Assembly (NCBI RefSeq): GCF_028607085.1
Contig: NZ_CP117411.1
Coordinates: 2,418,001 to 2,482,000 of the forward strand
Direction: 5' to 3'
Source of the DNA: Sphingomonas naphthae
Lineage (GTDB): Bacteria; Pseudomonadota; Alphaproteobacteria; Sphingomonadales; Sphingomonadaceae
DNA length: 64,000 nt
Of this stretch, positions 55,546 through 64,000 are shown piece after piece (the first letter of the stretch is position 1; each line of letters begins with the position of its first letter). The notes below the pieces were generated by a model. That model was not told the origin of the DNA. It was given only the letters and a program-made list of their open reading frames with translations, and searched no databases. The translations under genes and the position numbers were made by a program.

Positions 55546-56193
55546 CTACCGCAACCCGATCATCTTGTGGCTCTGGAGCGACAGCCGCCACTTCGGGTGA
55601 CCGGCGATGAACTTGATGCAAGCCTCGCGCGCGTCGTTGCGGGAGGGGCCGTCGAGCGGCTGGACGAGGTAATGGTCGAAATCCCAGCCCTCCAGTTCCT
55701 TGAAATTGATCCCCGTCTGCGGCCAGACCAGCTTCAGTTCCTGGCCCGACTTCTGCACGATCGTCGTGCCCGATTTGGGGCTGACGCAGATCCAGTCGAT
55801 CCCCGGCGGCGCCGCGATCGTGCCGTTGGTCTCGATCGCGATCGTGATGCCCCGCGCATGTATCGCCTCGATCAGCGCGCTATCGAGCTGGAGCAGCGGC
55901 TCGCCGCCGGTGATGACGACCAGGGGCTCGCCGCCCTCTTCCTCGATCCACTTGCCCCATTGCCCGGCGATCGCGTCGGCCAGCGCGTCGGCGGTGGGGT
56001 AGCGGCCGCCCAGATCGCCGTCCATCCCGACGAAATCGGTATCGCAGAAGGTGCATTGGGCGTCGGCGCGATCCTCCTCGCGGCCCGACCACAGGTTGCA
56101 GCCGGCGAAGCGGCAAAATACGGCGCGGCGCCCCGTCTGGAGCCCCTCCCCCTGCAACGTCAGGAAAATCTCCTTGACCGCATAGCCCGCCAT
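55546..56193 (-). CDS. queE: 7-carboxy-7-deazaguanine synthase
   Basis: A 215-residue radical-SAM enzyme that converts 6-carboxy-tetrahydropterin to 7-carboxy-7-deazaguanine in queuosine biosynthesis. The cluster uses the unusual QueE spacing C32-x14-C47-x2-C50 (…GCNLWSG…CTFCDTDF), and ITGGEPLLQ plus VSPKSGTTI are family blocks. EIFLTLQGEG near the N-terminus is also typical. Its ATG overlaps the queC stop (TGATG), so the two are coupled. Confidence 0.95.
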   Translation of the reverse strand: MAGYAVKEIFLTLQGEGLQTGRRAVFCRFAGCNLWSGREEDRADAQCTFCDTDFVGMDGDLGGRYPTADALADAIAGQWGKWIEEEGGEPLVVITGGEPLLQLDSALIEAIHARGITIAIETNGTIAAPPGIDWICVSPKSGTTIVQKSGQELKLVWPQTGINFKELEGWDFDHYLVQPLDGPSRNDAREACIKFIAGHPKWRLSLQSHKMIGLR

Positions 56194-56912
56194 CAGCCGA
56201 TCACCGGCGCGGCGCCCGCATAGCGGGTGGGGTCGGGCAGGCCCGCCTCGACGAAGCCCTTGGCGCGCAGGCGGCAGGCGTCGCATTGGCCACAGGCGGC
56301 GCCGTCCGTGGGATCGTAGCAGGACCAGCTCATCCCCGCGTCCAGCCCCAGCCGGTCGGCCTCCAGCGCGATCTGCGCCTTGGTCATGTGGAGCAAGGGC
56401 GTGACGATGCGGAAGCCTTCGCCCTCGACGCCCTTGCGGGTCGCCAGATCGGCGAGCGCCTGGAAGCCTTCGATGAATTCCGGCCGGCAATCGGGATAGC
56501 CCGAATAATCGAGCGCGTTGACGCCGATCGCGATCGTCTGCGCGCCACACGCCTCGGCGAAGCCCAGCGCCAGCGACAGGAAGATGGTGTTGCGCGCCGG
56601 CACATAGGTGCTGGGAATGCCCTCGCCGACGCCCTCCTTCGGCACGGCGATGTCGCTCGTCAGCGCCGATCCGCCGAAGCGGCGCAGATCAAGCGGCAGA
56701 TCGATCTGGCGTTCGATGCCGAGGGCGATGGCGATGCGGTGGGCGGCGGTCAGCTCGATCGCGTGGCGCTGGTTGTAATCGATCGTCAGCGCGAACACGC
56801 GATAGCCCGCCTCGCGCATCAGCGCCGCGACGACCATCGAATCGAGCCCTCCCGACAGGAGGACGACGGCGGCGGCGCCAGGCGTGGCGGGGGGGATGAT
56901 GTGCGAGGACAT
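56193..56912 (-). CDS. queC: 7-cyano-7-deazaguanine synthase
   Basis: A 239-residue ATP-dependent enzyme that makes preQ0 from the QueE product. The PP-loop reads VLLSGGLDSMV, and the C-terminal zinc site has CYDPTDGAACGQCDACRLRAKGF with the four cysteines. ATG 56912 is used. A terminator for the upstream hslO gene lies 50 bases before the start, so the que promoter is probably between them. Confidence 0.96.
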   Translation of the reverse strand: MSSHIIPPATPGAAAVVLLSGGLDSMVVAALMREAGYRVFALTIDYNQRHAIELTAAHRIAIALGIERQIDLPLDLRRFGGSALTSDIAVPKEGVGEGIPSTYVPARNTIFLSLALGFAEACGAQTIAIGVNALDYSGYPDCRPEFIEGFQALADLATRKGVEGEGFRIVTPLLHMTKAQIALEADRLGLDAGMSWSCYDPTDGAACGQCDACRLRAKGFVEAGLPDPTRYAGAAPVIG

Positions 56913-56961
56913 GGCGCGCGCCCTTAGCGCAGATCGGTGGCGAAGGGCCACCGTTCACAAG

Positions 56962-56993
56962 AAAACGGGCCGCTTCCGGGAAGGAAGCGGCCC
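56962..56993 (-). terminator. Rho-independent terminator between hslO and queC
   Basis: GGGCCGCTTCC pairs with GGAAGCGGCCC around GGGAA; on the minus strand TTTT follows. It lies about 90 bases after the hslO stop. The stretch between them (56994-57080) is GC-rich and could form further helices. Confidence 0.85.
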
Positions 56994-57080
56994 AGTCTGG
57001 GCTGCTCGGGCCCACTAGGGAGGGGGCAACCCACCGGGAAGCCTTGATCCCCTGATAACCGAGTCGGGGTAAACAGGGGC

Positions 57081-58013
57081 TTAACGCGCATCGACCCGCT
57101 CCAGATCGTCGGCGCGGATCGAGAAGCGCCGCGCGCAGAATTCGCAGTCGACATGGATCAGCCCGGCCTCGTCCGCCATCTCGCCGCGCTCCTCGGGCGG
57201 GAAGCGGGCGATGACCGACTGGATGTGATCGGGATTGCAGCGGCACCCCTTGGCGAGCGGCGTCGTGCCCAGGGTGCGGACCTCGTCCTCCTCGTTGAAC
57301 AACCGCCACACGAGGCGGTCGAGCGCCAGCGTCTCATCGGTCAATTCGGCCGGTGCCACCGTCTGGCCGAGCGCCGCGACATGCTCCCATTCGGGATGGT
57401 CGAGCCGCGTGTGGAGCCGCTCGCGCCCTTCCTCGCCCTCGGGCAGATGCTGGATCAGTATGCCGCCCGCGATATGGCCCGCCGCGCCGCGATCCTCGAC
57501 CGCGATGCGGACGAGGCTGGGGATCTGCTCAGACTGCGCGAAATAGCTCTCCGCCGCCGCCGCGAGCGAAGCGCCCTCCAGCGGCACGATCCCCTGATAG
57601 CGTTCGCCGGTCACCGCCTGATCGAAGGTGATCGCCAGATAGCCCTTGCCGAACAAAGCGAACAGCGAGGGCGCGACCGGCATCTCGGCCAGCCGTTCGG
57701 CATCGTAGCGCACATACCCGCGCACCACGCCGCCCTTGTAGTCGGCGACGAGCAGATCGATCACCCCGCCCTCGGTCTGCGCCTGCAAGGTGAGTTGCCC
57801 GGCGGCATCCTTCAGCGTCGCGCCGAACAGCCCGGCCAGCACCACCGCTTCGGCCAGCACCCGCTCGATCGCCGGCGGATAGCCATGCGCGCCGAGGATC
57901 GCATCCAGCGCCGGCCCGACGCGCACGATCCGCCCGCGCGCATGGCGCTCGGGAATGACGAAGCCGAGGGCGATATCGATGGCGGCGCTGGTCTCGCCGG
58001 AAGTGTCGGTCAT
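57081..58013 (-). CDS. hslO: Redox-regulated chaperone Hsp33
   Basis: A 310-residue cytosolic holdase chaperone that is activated by oxidation and unfolding. The four zinc-binding cysteines of the redox switch lie near the C-terminus as CRCNPDHIQ and DCEFCARRF. Domain features GFVIPERHARGRIVRVGPALD and GYVRYDAERL are typical for the alphaproteobacterial form, which has a somewhat longer N-terminus than E. coli Hsp33. ATG 58013 is preferred; ATG 58022 is three codons upstream. Confidence 0.94.
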   Translation of the reverse strand: MTDTSGETSAAIDIALGFVIPERHARGRIVRVGPALDAILGAHGYPPAIERVLAEAVVLAGLFGATLKDAAGQLTLQAQTEGGVIDLLVADYKGGVVRGYVRYDAERLAEMPVAPSLFALFGKGYLAITFDQAVTGERYQGIVPLEGASLAAAAESYFAQSEQIPSLVRIAVEDRGAAGHIAGGILIQHLPEGEEGRERLHTRLDHPEWEHVAALGQTVAPAELTDETLALDRLVWRLFNEEDEVRTLGTTPLAKGCRCNPDHIQSVIARFPPEERGEMADEAGLIHVDCEFCARRFSIRADDLERVDAR

Positions 58014-58087
58014 GCCCCCCATGTCGGGATGGACGGGCGGAATGTCCAGATGGCGAAGGTGCGCGCGGGAAGCGCCCGTGCTACGAT

Positions 58088-58276
58088 ATGGCGATGAACG
58101 GTGCGCCCACCCGGATCGACGTAATTGCCGAGATGGAGGCGGATGCACGCGCCGAGGACGACATTCGCGCCGGGCGGACCGTTCGCCATGCCGATGTCGT
58201 AGAGTGGCTACGCACTTGGGGCACATGCGACGAAGGCCCGTTCCCATTCGATCGCGCTATACCCCGTTCGTCCTGA
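58088..58276 (+). CDS. Antitoxin-like small protein without an adjacent toxin
   Basis: A 62-residue protein whose central part (EADARAEDDIRAGRTVRHADVVEWLRTWGT) resembles the C-terminal portion of CopG/RHH- or RelB-type antitoxins found with RelE/ParE toxins in alphaproteobacteria. The reading frame runs into a family B repeat at 58264, which supplies the final residues and the stop codon. No toxin gene follows. It may be a remnant of a module broken by the repeat, or an orphan antitoxin. Confidence 0.5.
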   Translation: MAMNGAPTRIDVIAEMEADARAEDDIRAGRTVRHADVVEWLRTWGTCDEGPFPFDRAIPRSS

Positions 58277-58348
58277 GCGTAGTCGAAGGACGTGCAACGG
58301 GACGCACCGTTTGGGGCACGCCCTTCGACTATGCTCAGGGCGAACGGG
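58264..58348. repeat. Dispersed palindrome, family B (copy 5)
   Basis: Both arms are present (left CCGTTCGTCCTGAGCGTAGT). It overlaps the end of the antitoxin-like ORF and separates it from the convergent argF gene. Confidence 0.85.
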
Positions 58349-58387
58349 TAAAGTGCGGCTGCGTGGCTGCGTGGCCCCGCGACTAGC

Positions 58388-59317
58388 TCAGCCCAGCTTG
58401 CCCAGCGCCCACAGCAGCACCGATTTCTGCGCGTGAAGGCGGTTCTCCGCCTCGTCCCAGATGGCGGACTGGGGGCCGTCGATCACCGCGTCCACCACTT
58501 CCTCGCCGCGATGGGCGGGCAGGCAGTGGAGGAAGGTGGCGTCGGGCGCGGCGCCGGCCATCAGCGCGGTGGTCACCTGATAGGGCGCCATCGCCGCCAG
58601 TTTCTCCTCGGCGTGGAGCTGGCCCATCGAGATCCAGGTGTCGGTGACGACCACGTCGGCATCGGCCACCGCGATCGCGGGATCGCGGGTGAGCGTCACC
58701 GTCGCGCCGCGCTGGGTGGCGGCGCCGACGGCGGCCATGTCGGGATCGTAACCCTCGGGGCAGGCGGCGCGCACCTCGAAGCCCATCAGGCTGCCCGCCT
58801 CGATGATCGAGTGGAGCACATTGTTGCCGTCGCCCAGCCACGCCCACTTCGTGCCGACGAGTTTCGCGCGATGCTCGATCACGGTCAGCATGTCGGCCAT
58901 GATCTGGCAGGGGTGCGACCAGTCGGTCAGGCCATTGATGATCGGCACGGTGGCGTGCTGCGCCATCTCGACCACCTTGGCGTGATCGTCGGTACGGATC
59001 ATGATCGCGTCGACGTAGCGCGAGAGGACGCGCGCGGTATCGGCGATGCTCTCGCCGCGCCCGAGCTGCATCGATCCGGCGTCCATCACGATCGTGGTGC
59101 CGCCCAGCTGGCGCATCGCCATGTCGAACGACACGCGGGTACGGGTCGAATTCTTCTCGAAGATCATCGCCAGCGTGTGGCCGGCGAGCGGCGCGTCCGG
59201 GTCGGCGCCGCCCCTGGGCAGATGCCTGCGCGCCGCCTTGCGGTCCGCCGCGTCGTTCAGCATCGCCGCGATCGCGGCGGGGCCGGCGTCGTCCAGGTCG
59301 AGGAAGTGGCGGATCAT
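58388..59317 (-). CDS. argF: Ornithine carbamoyltransferase
   Basis: A 309-residue cytosolic enzyme that makes citrulline from ornithine and carbamoyl phosphate in arginine biosynthesis. The carbamoyl-phosphate site is [13 protein letters not shown]; the [11 protein letters not shown] block and the HCLPAHRG active-site motif are present, with [11 protein letters not shown] between them. Its ATG overlaps the argD stop (59314-59317), so argD-argF form an operon. Confidence 0.96.
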   Translation of the reverse strand: MIRHFLDLDDAGPAAIAAMLNDAADRKAARRHLPRGGADPDAPLAGHTLAMIFEKNSTRTRVSFDMAMRQLGGTTIVMDAGSMQLGRGESIADTARVLSRYVDAIMIRTDDHAKVVEMAQHATVPIINGLTDWSHPCQIMADMLTVIEHRAKLVGTKWAWLGDGNNVLHSIIEAGSLMGFEVRAACPEGYDPDMAAVGAATQRGATVTLTRDPAIAVADADVVVTDTWISMGQLHAEEKLAAMAPYQVTTALMAGAAPDATFLHCLPAHRGEEVVDAVIDGPQSAIWDEAENRLHAQKSVLLWALGKLG

Positions 59318-60513
59318 GCCGCGTCCCCCACCGGATAGTCACGCGCGCCCGCCGAGAGCTTCTCGGCGAATTCGGCGATATGGCTGTCCTCGATGTTGAG
59401 CGGCGGCATCACCCGCACGACATTCTCGCCGGCCGACACGGTCAGCAGGCCGTGATTGTCGCGCAGGTGCGCCACGAACGCCCGCGCCTCGGCGGTGGGC
59501 TTCAGCTTCAGGCCCAGCATCAGGCCCTTGCCGCGCACGCTGTCGAACAGATGGTCGTGGTTGGGGATCAGCTGCTCCAGCGTCTGGCGCAGCCGGTCGC
59601 CCATGCGGCGGACGTTCGCCAGGAAGGGCTCGTTCACCACCTCCTCGAAGATGGTGAGGCCGACCGCCATGGCGAGCGCGTTGCCGCCATAGGTGGAGCC
59701 GTGCGTACCCGCGACCATGCCCTTGGCGGCCTCCTCGGTGGCGAGGCAGGCGCCCAGCGGGAAGCCGCCGCCGATGCCCTTGGCCACCGCCATGATGTCC
59801 GGCGAGACGCCATAATGTTCATGCGCGAAGAAGGCGCCGGTGCGGGCATAGCCGCACTGGACCTCGTCGAGGATCAGCAGCAGCCCGCGCTCGTCGCACA
59901 GCTTGCGCAGGCCGGTCATGAACTCCTGCGTGGCGGGGGTGACGCCGCCCTCGCCCTGCACCGTCTCGACCATGAAGCCGGCGGCGTCGGGCCGGTCGCT
60001 GGCGCGATCGGCGGCCTCCAGATCGTTGAAGGCGACCGTCTCGAAGCCCGGCAGCAAGGGCTCATACCCGTCGCGCATCTTGGGCTGGTTGGTGGCCGAG
60101 ATCGCCCCCAGCGTCCGCCCGTGGAAGGCGTTGGCGAAGGTGACGATATGGTGCCGGTGCGGCTCGCCATTGGCATAATGATAGCGCCGCGCGACCTTGA
60201 TCGCGCATTCGACCGCCTCGGTGCCCGAATTGGTGAAGAAGACCGTATCGGCGAAGGTGGATGCCACCAGTTTCTCGGCGAGCTGCTCCTGCAACGGCGC
60301 GCCGTAGAGGTTGGAGACATGCATCAGGGTGGCCGCCTGATCCGCGATCGTCTTGACCAGTTTCGGATGGGCATGGCCCAGGATGTTGACCGCGATGCCG
60401 CTCGCGAAATCGAGATATTTCTCGCCGCGCTCGCCCCAGAGATAGGCGCCTTCGCCTCGCACCGGGCGCACGTCACACCGTGGATAGACGGGCATGAGTG
60501 GCGCGATGGTCAT
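59314..60513 (-). CDS. argD: Acetylornithine aminotransferase
   Basis: A 399-residue PLP-dependent class III aminotransferase of arginine biosynthesis (may also serve lysine synthesis). Evidence: [43 protein letters not shown], and the PLP lysine in [17 protein letters not shown]. The protein starts [17 protein letters not shown], as usual for this form; ATG 60513 is used since the frame upstream crosses a terminator. Confidence 0.94.
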   Translation of the reverse strand: MTIAPLMPVYPRCDVRPVRGEGAYLWGERGEKYLDFASGIAVNILGHAHPKLVKTIADQAATLMHVSNLYGAPLQEQLAEKLVASTFADTVFFTNSGTEAVECAIKVARRYHYANGEPHRHHIVTFANAFHGRTLGAISATNQPKMRDGYEPLLPGFETVAFNDLEAADRASDRPDAAGFMVETVQGEGGVTPATQEFMTGLRKLCDERGLLLILDEVQCGYARTGAFFAHEHYGVSPDIMAVAKGIGGGFPLGACLATEEAAKGMVAGTHGSTYGGNALAMAVGLTIFEEVVNEPFLANVRRMGDRLRQTLEQLIPNHDHLFDSVRGKGLMLGLKLKPTAEARAFVAHLRDNHGLLTVSAGENVVRVMPPLNIEDSHIAEFAEKLSAGARDYPVGDAA

Positions 60514-60563
60514 CGAAACTACCCCTTCAGAATGGCTTGCGTGGAAAACGGCTCCGGAAACGC

Positions 60564-60591
60564 AAAAAGGCGGCCAACCCGGCCGCCCTTT
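60564..60591 (-). terminator. Rho-independent terminator upstream of argD
   Basis: GGCGGCC pairs with GGCCGCC; on the minus strand the hairpin is followed by TTTTT. It lies about 48 bases after the stop of the ABC-2 permease gene and separates it from argD. As it sits 51 bases ahead of argD, an attenuator role is also possible, though no leader peptide is seen. Confidence 0.75.
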
Positions 60592-60638
60592 CGGAAGCGC
60601 GCCTATACGGGCGCGCGAAACGAGCGTCAATCAGGCGA

Positions 60639-61478
60639 TCAGGCGCGCAGCTTCCACCCGCTGACGAGCAGGCGATAGCAGAGGAAACCCAGCACGAGGT
60701 TCACGCCCAGCAGCGCCAGCGCCCCCGTCATCAGCGGCGAATCGCTGGTGCCGAGGAAGCCGTAGCGGAAGCCGGAGATGACGTAGAAGAAGGGATTGAG
60801 GTGGCTCGCCGTGCGGAAGGCGCCGTGGAGCGCATCGACCGAATAGAAGGTGCCCGACAGCAGCGACATGGGCTGCACGATGAAATTGGTGATCGCGGCG
60901 GCATGATCGAACTTGTCCGCCCAGATCGAGGTGAGCGTGCCGAGGAAGGCCAGCAGCAGCGACCCCATCAGCCCGAACCACAGCACCGCCAGCGGCTCCC
61001 GCACGGTGACGTGCACGCCCGGCAGCAGCGCCATCACGCCCCACACCGCCAGCCCCACGCACAGCGCCCGCGTCACCGCCGAGCCCACCAGCGCCACCAT
61101 CAATTCCAGGTTGGAAATGGGCGGCATCAGATAATCGACGATCGTGCCCTGCATCTTGCCGGCCAGGAAGGTGAAGCTGGAATGGGCGAAGGCCGCGTTC
61201 ATCATCGCCATGATGATCATGCCCGGCGCTATGAAATCGGCGAAGGGATGGCCCAGCACCATCCGCTTGCCACTGCCCAGCGCGACGGTGAAAACGACGA
61301 GCAGCAACAGCGAGGTGAAGGCCGGCGCCCACACCGTTTGCAGTTGCACCTTGAAGAAACGCCGCACCTCCTTCACATAGAGGGCCTGCATTCCGCCCCA
61401 GTTGACGAACGGGATCACCGGCTCGCCGGGGGCTGAATGTGGCGACGTGCCTGGCGCTCGATCGTTGGGGGTGCTCAT
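60639..61478 (-). CDS. ABC-2 type permease without adjacent ATPase
   Basis: A 279-residue inner-membrane permease of the ABC-2 family with six helices. Motifs are FADFIAPGMIIMAMMNAAFAHS, QPMSLLSGTFYSVDAL and LNPFFYVISGFRYGFLG, the last two in the usual positions. An N-terminal hydrophilic leader of about 25 residues precedes the first helix. No ATP-binding gene lies next to it; the ATPase at 37179 has its own permease. It is divergent from gcrA. Confidence 0.88.
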   Translation of the reverse strand: MSTPNDRAPGTSPHSAPGEPVIPFVNWGGMQALYVKEVRRFFKVQLQTVWAPAFTSLLLLVVFTVALGSGKRMVLGHPFADFIAPGMIIMAMMNAAFAHSSFTFLAGKMQGTIVDYLMPPISNLELMVALVGSAVTRALCVGLAVWGVMALLPGVHVTVREPLAVLWFGLMGSLLLAFLGTLTSIWADKFDHAAAITNFIVQPMSLLSGTFYSVDALHGAFRTASHLNPFFYVISGFRYGFLGTSDSPLMTGALALLGVNLVLGFLCYRLLVSGWKLRA

Positions 61479-61546
61479 GCGAGCCCGCCTATCGGCTGCG
61501 ACGGCGACGGGCAAGACAGACGCGAATTCAAGGATCGAATCTCTCC

Positions 61547-62269
61547 ATGGCGTGGACCGACGAACGGATCGAACAGCTCCGCAAGCTCTGGGAACAGGGC
61601 ATGACGGCAAGCCAGATCGCCGAGGAACTGGGCGGCGTGAGCCGCAACGCGGTGATCGGCAAGGCGCATCGCCTGAACCTCCAGTCGCGCCCCTCGCCGG
61701 TGAAGGCCGCCGAGCAGGCCGCCGAGGCCGCGGCCCCGGCGCCCGAGCCGACCCCGGCGCCGCCCGCTCCGCCCCCGCCGGTGGTGGCCGCCCCGGTCGA
61801 GCGCCCGGCCCCCGTGGCCCCGCCGGTCGCCGCCCCGATCGAGCGCCCCGCGCCCGTGGAGCGCGCGGCCGAGCCGAGCAGCGTGCCCACCGGCGCGCCC
61901 GCCCCGATCACCCCGCCGACGACCACACCGCAGCCGATGATCCGCTCGATCGGCCCCGGCGGCTTCCAGCGCCAGACGCCGGGCGAACAGCAGTCGCCGA
62001 TCCCGCCGGCCCCGCCGCGCCGCCTGGTGCCGGCCAAGCCCTCCGCCGACATGGCCGACAAGACGAGCCTGCTCGAGCTGAACGACCGCATCTGCAAATG
62101 GCCGCTGGGCCATCCGGGCGAGGCGGATTTCCACTTCTGCGGCAATCCGGTGAACCCCGGCTTCCCTTATTGCCTCGATCATTGCTCGGTCGCCTATCAG
62201 GCGCAGCTGCCGCGCCGCGATCGTCGCCCCCCGCCGCCGCTGCCGTTCGGGGGTCCGCGAGTCCGCTGA
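61547..62269 (+). CDS. gcrA: GcrA-family cell cycle regulator
   Basis: A 240-residue regulator of the alphaproteobacterial GcrA family, which binds sigma-70 RNA polymerase at methylated GANTC promoters together with CcrM. The N-terminal DNA-binding helix unit is WTDERIEQLRKLWEQGMTAS then QIAEELGGVSRNAVIGKAHRL; the conserved C-terminal sigma-binding domain contains CKWPLGHPGEADFHFCG and YCLDHCSVAYQ with cysteines. A long proline/alanine-rich linker (about residues 50-160) joins them, longer than in Caulobacter. This gene strongly supports the alphaproteobacterial origin of the window. Confidence 0.95.
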   Translation: MAWTDERIEQLRKLWEQGMTASQIAEELGGVSRNAVIGKAHRLNLQSRPSPVKAAEQAAEAAAPAPEPTPAPPAPPPPVVAAPVERPAPVAPPVAAPIERPAPVERAAEPSSVPTGAPAPITPPTTTPQPMIRSIGPGGFQRQTPGEQQSPIPPAPPRRLVPAKPSADMADKTSLLELNDRICKWPLGHPGEADFHFCGNPVNPGFPYCLDHCSVAYQAQLPRRDRRPPPPLPFGGPRVR

Positions 62270-62276
62270 TCCGCGA

Positions 62277-63311
62277 GTGGCGGGTATCCATCCGCTACGC
62301 TGGCTGCTGTCGCCCCTGTGGGCGGCGGCGCTGGCGACCGGCGCCAAGAGTTTCGTCGACAATCCGCTGATCGGATCGAAGCGGCTCAACGCCGCCGGTC
62401 TTCACGCCGCGCGCGTACGACTGGCGCATCGCATGGCGTGGTGGCGTCGCGCGAAGCTGGCGAAGCTGATCGCGCCCGAACAGGCCGAGGCGTTCGCCCG
62501 CGACGGCTTCGTCGTGGTGCCCGATTTCCTCTCGGCCCCGCGCTTCGCCAGATTGCGCGACGGCATCGCCGCCCAGCGCCTGCCCGCGCGCGAGATGCAG
62601 CAGGGCGACGCCATCACCCGCCGCATCGCGGTCGATCCGCCGGTGATGGACGTGCTGCCCGAATTGCGCGCCCTGCTCCGCGATCCGCGCTGGCGCGGCC
62701 TCAATCGCTATGTCGGCAGCTACGACAGCGAGCCGCGCGTCTATATCCAGACGATCCTGGCGGGCCATTATGACGCGCCGCCCGACCCCCAACTCCACCT
62801 CCACGCCGATACCTTCCACCCGACGGTGAAGGCGTGGCTGTTCCTGACCGACGTGGCCGAGGACGAGGGTCCGCTGACCTATGTGGCCGGTTCGCACCGC
62901 ATCACGCCCGAGCGGCTGGCGTGGGAGGCCGAGCGCAGCCGGACGGTGCTGGAGACGGGCGACCGCCTATCCCAGCGCGGATCGCTGCGGATCGAGCCCG
63001 AAGAGCTGCCCGCGCTCGGCCTGCCCCCCGCGACCCGCTTCGCGGTATCGGCCAATACGCTGGTGGTGGCCGATACCAGCGGCTTCCACGCGCGCGGCGC
63101 ATCGGTGCGGCCCTCCACCCGCGTGGAGATCTGGGCCTATGGCCGCCGCAACCCCTTCCTGCCGTGGACAGGCCTCGACCTGCTCTCGGCCCCGCTCGTC
63201 GCGCACCGCCGGGGGGCGTGGTACGGTCGCGCGCTCGATCGGTTGCAGCGCTGGGGTCTGGCGGGACAACCCTGGCGCGACGTGGGCAAGAAATTCGCGG
63301 CCGAGCGGTAG
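62277..63311 (+). CDS. Phytanoyl-CoA dioxygenase (PhyH) family protein
   Basis: A 344-residue Fe(II)/2-oxoglutarate-dependent dioxygenase-like protein. The metal triad is readable: HLHADTFHP gives the His-x-Asp pair, and SGFHARG gives the distal His with an Arg nearby for 2-oxoglutarate. The N-terminal part has a hydrophobic stretch (RWLLSPLWAAALATGA) that may be a signal anchor. It starts at GTG 62277, seven bases after the gcrA stop. Substrate unknown. Confidence 0.85.
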   Translation: MAGIHPLRWLLSPLWAAALATGAKSFVDNPLIGSKRLNAAGLHAARVRLAHRMAWWRRAKLAKLIAPEQAEAFARDGFVVVPDFLSAPRFARLRDGIAAQRLPAREMQQGDAITRRIAVDPPVMDVLPELRALLRDPRWRGLNRYVGSYDSEPRVYIQTILAGHYDAPPDPQLHLHADTFHPTVKAWLFLTDVAEDEGPLTYVAGSHRITPERLAWEAERSRTVLETGDRLSQRGSLRIEPEELPALGLPPATRFAVSANTLVVADTSGFHARGASVRPSTRVEIWAYGRRNPFLPWTGLDLLSAPLVAHRRGAWYGRALDRLQRWGLAGQPWRDVGKKFAAER

Positions 63312-63314
63312 GCC

Positions 63315-64000
63315 CTACAGCTCCGCCGCCTCGGGCGGGGCCTGCGCCGCCCGCGCAGCCAGCACGCATCCGATGACGATCAGCACCGCCCCCGCCATGG
63401 TCGCGAGGCCGACCGTCTCGCCGAACACCAGCCAGCCAAACAGCGACGCCCACAGGAAACCGCTATATTCGCTCGCCGAAAGCCGGCTGGCCGGGGCGCG
63501 CGCATAGGCCCAGCTGAGCAGCAGCAGCGATCCCGTGGCGAGCAGCGCCGCCAGCAGGATCGGGCTCCACTGCGCGGGGGCGGGCACGATCGCCAGCCAC
63601 GGCGCGGCAAGGCCGAACAGGATCGTCAGGACCAGATGCGAGAAGAAAGCGACCTCGCGCGGGTCCGCCTGCAACGCCTGCCGCCGCATCAGCACGATGT
63701 TATAGGCGTAGCACAGCGCCGATCCGATGATCGCCAGCGTGCCCTCCCACGCCTGCGGTTCGGAGGTGCCGCGCGTGCCGCCGATCGCGATCACCAGCAC
63801 GCCCGCGAAGGCCACCAGCGAGGCGAGGATCGCCCGCCGCCCGACATGTTCGCCGAGCAGCACCGCCGCCAGCGCCAGCGACAGCAACGGCGCGATGAAG
63901 GTCAGCGCCACCGCCTGCGCCATCGGCACGCGCACCAGTCCCCAGAAGAACAGGAAGGCCATGATCGTGGTGATCGAGCCGCGCGCGACATGGACGCGAA
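63315..64000 (-). CDS. DMT/EamA-family transporter, C-terminal part (5' end outside window)
   Basis: The last 227 codons or so of an EamA (drug/metabolite transporter) permease. The visible part contains about seven helices and the EamA features ALTFIAPLLSLALAAVLLGEHVG and the paired ASEYSGFLWASLFGWLVFGE, which occur once in each half of the fold. The frame remains open to the window edge (…HVARGSITTIMAF), so the start lies beyond 64000. It is convergent with the PhyH gene, four bases apart. Substrate unknown. Confidence 0.88.
   Translation of the reverse strand, partial: RVHVARGSITTIMAFLFFWGLVRVPMAQAVALTFIAPLLSLALAAVLLGEHVGRRAILASLVAFAGVLVIAIGGTRGTSEPQAWEGTLAIIGSALCYAYNIVLMRRQALQADPREVAFFSHLVLTILFGLAAPWLAIVPAPAQWSPILLAALLATGSLLLLSWAYARAPASRLSASEYSGFLWASLFGWLVFGETVGLATMAGAVLIVIGCVLAARAAQAPPEAAEL

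Noticed and set aside
56967-56993. Resemblance of CCGGGAAGGAAGCGGCCC to the SRP RNA apical region
   Set aside because: The expected long flanking helix and conserved loops are absent; the stretch is fully explained by a terminator on the minus strand.

Overview
The window is a contiguous 64 kb piece of a GC-rich chromosome that looks like an alphaproteobacterium of the sphingomonad group (Sphingomonadaceae/Sphingomonadales). The reasons are the full-length nuo operon in alphaproteobacterial order with the short NuoG form, a GcrA cell-cycle regulator, a class I (archaeal-type) lysyl-tRNA synthetase, GAAC-N7-GAAC SOS boxes, many RcnB-like and TonB-dependent proteins, and several families of dispersed palindromes of the kind common in sphingomonads. 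I saw no rRNA, tRNA, CRISPR array, insertion sequence or prophage. Gene density is very high and no gap exceeds 300 bases.

Layout. 1-9.3 kb: the 3' end of aroB, an MFS exporter behind a tiny coupled ORF, a DUF3089 hydrolase, rimO, an intracellular polyhydroxyalkanoate depolymerase, a glutathione S-transferase-like protein, a Crp/Fnr regulator, a DedA protein and birA. 9.4-26.1 kb (minus strand): the 14-gene NADH dehydrogenase I operon nuoABCDEFGHIJKLMN. It carries six extra ORFs: a two-TM protein between nuoD and nuoE, a one-TM protein and a coiled-coil protein between nuoE and nuoF, a lower-GC exported protein between nuoF and nuoG, and two paralogous retropepsin-like (clan AA) aspartic protease domain proteins that flank nuoG. 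Most junctions overlap by a few bases, so the extra ORFs look translationally integrated. 26.4-28.7 kb: an inositol monophosphatase-family gene, efp and sodB.

28.9-33.4 kb: a phage-shock-protein locus. A divergent pspF faces a good sigma-54 promoter that leads into a TonB-domain secreted protein, pspA, pspB, pspC and then four more small membrane/coiled-coil proteins that share the C-terminal signature of PspB. I consider this expanded PspB set the most interesting system in the window, together with the protease pair around nuoG. 33.5-43 kb: a SufE protein, a DUF885 peptidase, a radical-SAM putative DNA repair protein with an SOS box, an ABC-2 exporter, a ZnuD-type TonB receptor with a likely Zur box, and small exported or membrane proteins.

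43-64 kb: uvrA with an SOS box, rpmJ, an M14 carboxypeptidase-like gene, a MazEF-type toxin-antitoxin pair with a palindromic operator, an FKBP isomerase, rpsU, an orphan IorA-like 2Fe-2S subunit, two RcnB-like proteins, lysK, queE-queC, hslO, an apparently orphan antitoxin, argF-argD, an ABC-2 permease without an ATPase, gcrA, a PhyH-type dioxygenase and a DMT transporter cut by the window edge. Stress and repair functions recur (SOS, Zur, sigma-54/PspF, Hsp33, SodB), and the regulatory sites in front of them are visible. Names rest on recognition of motifs and general family knowledge; nothing was searched against a database.
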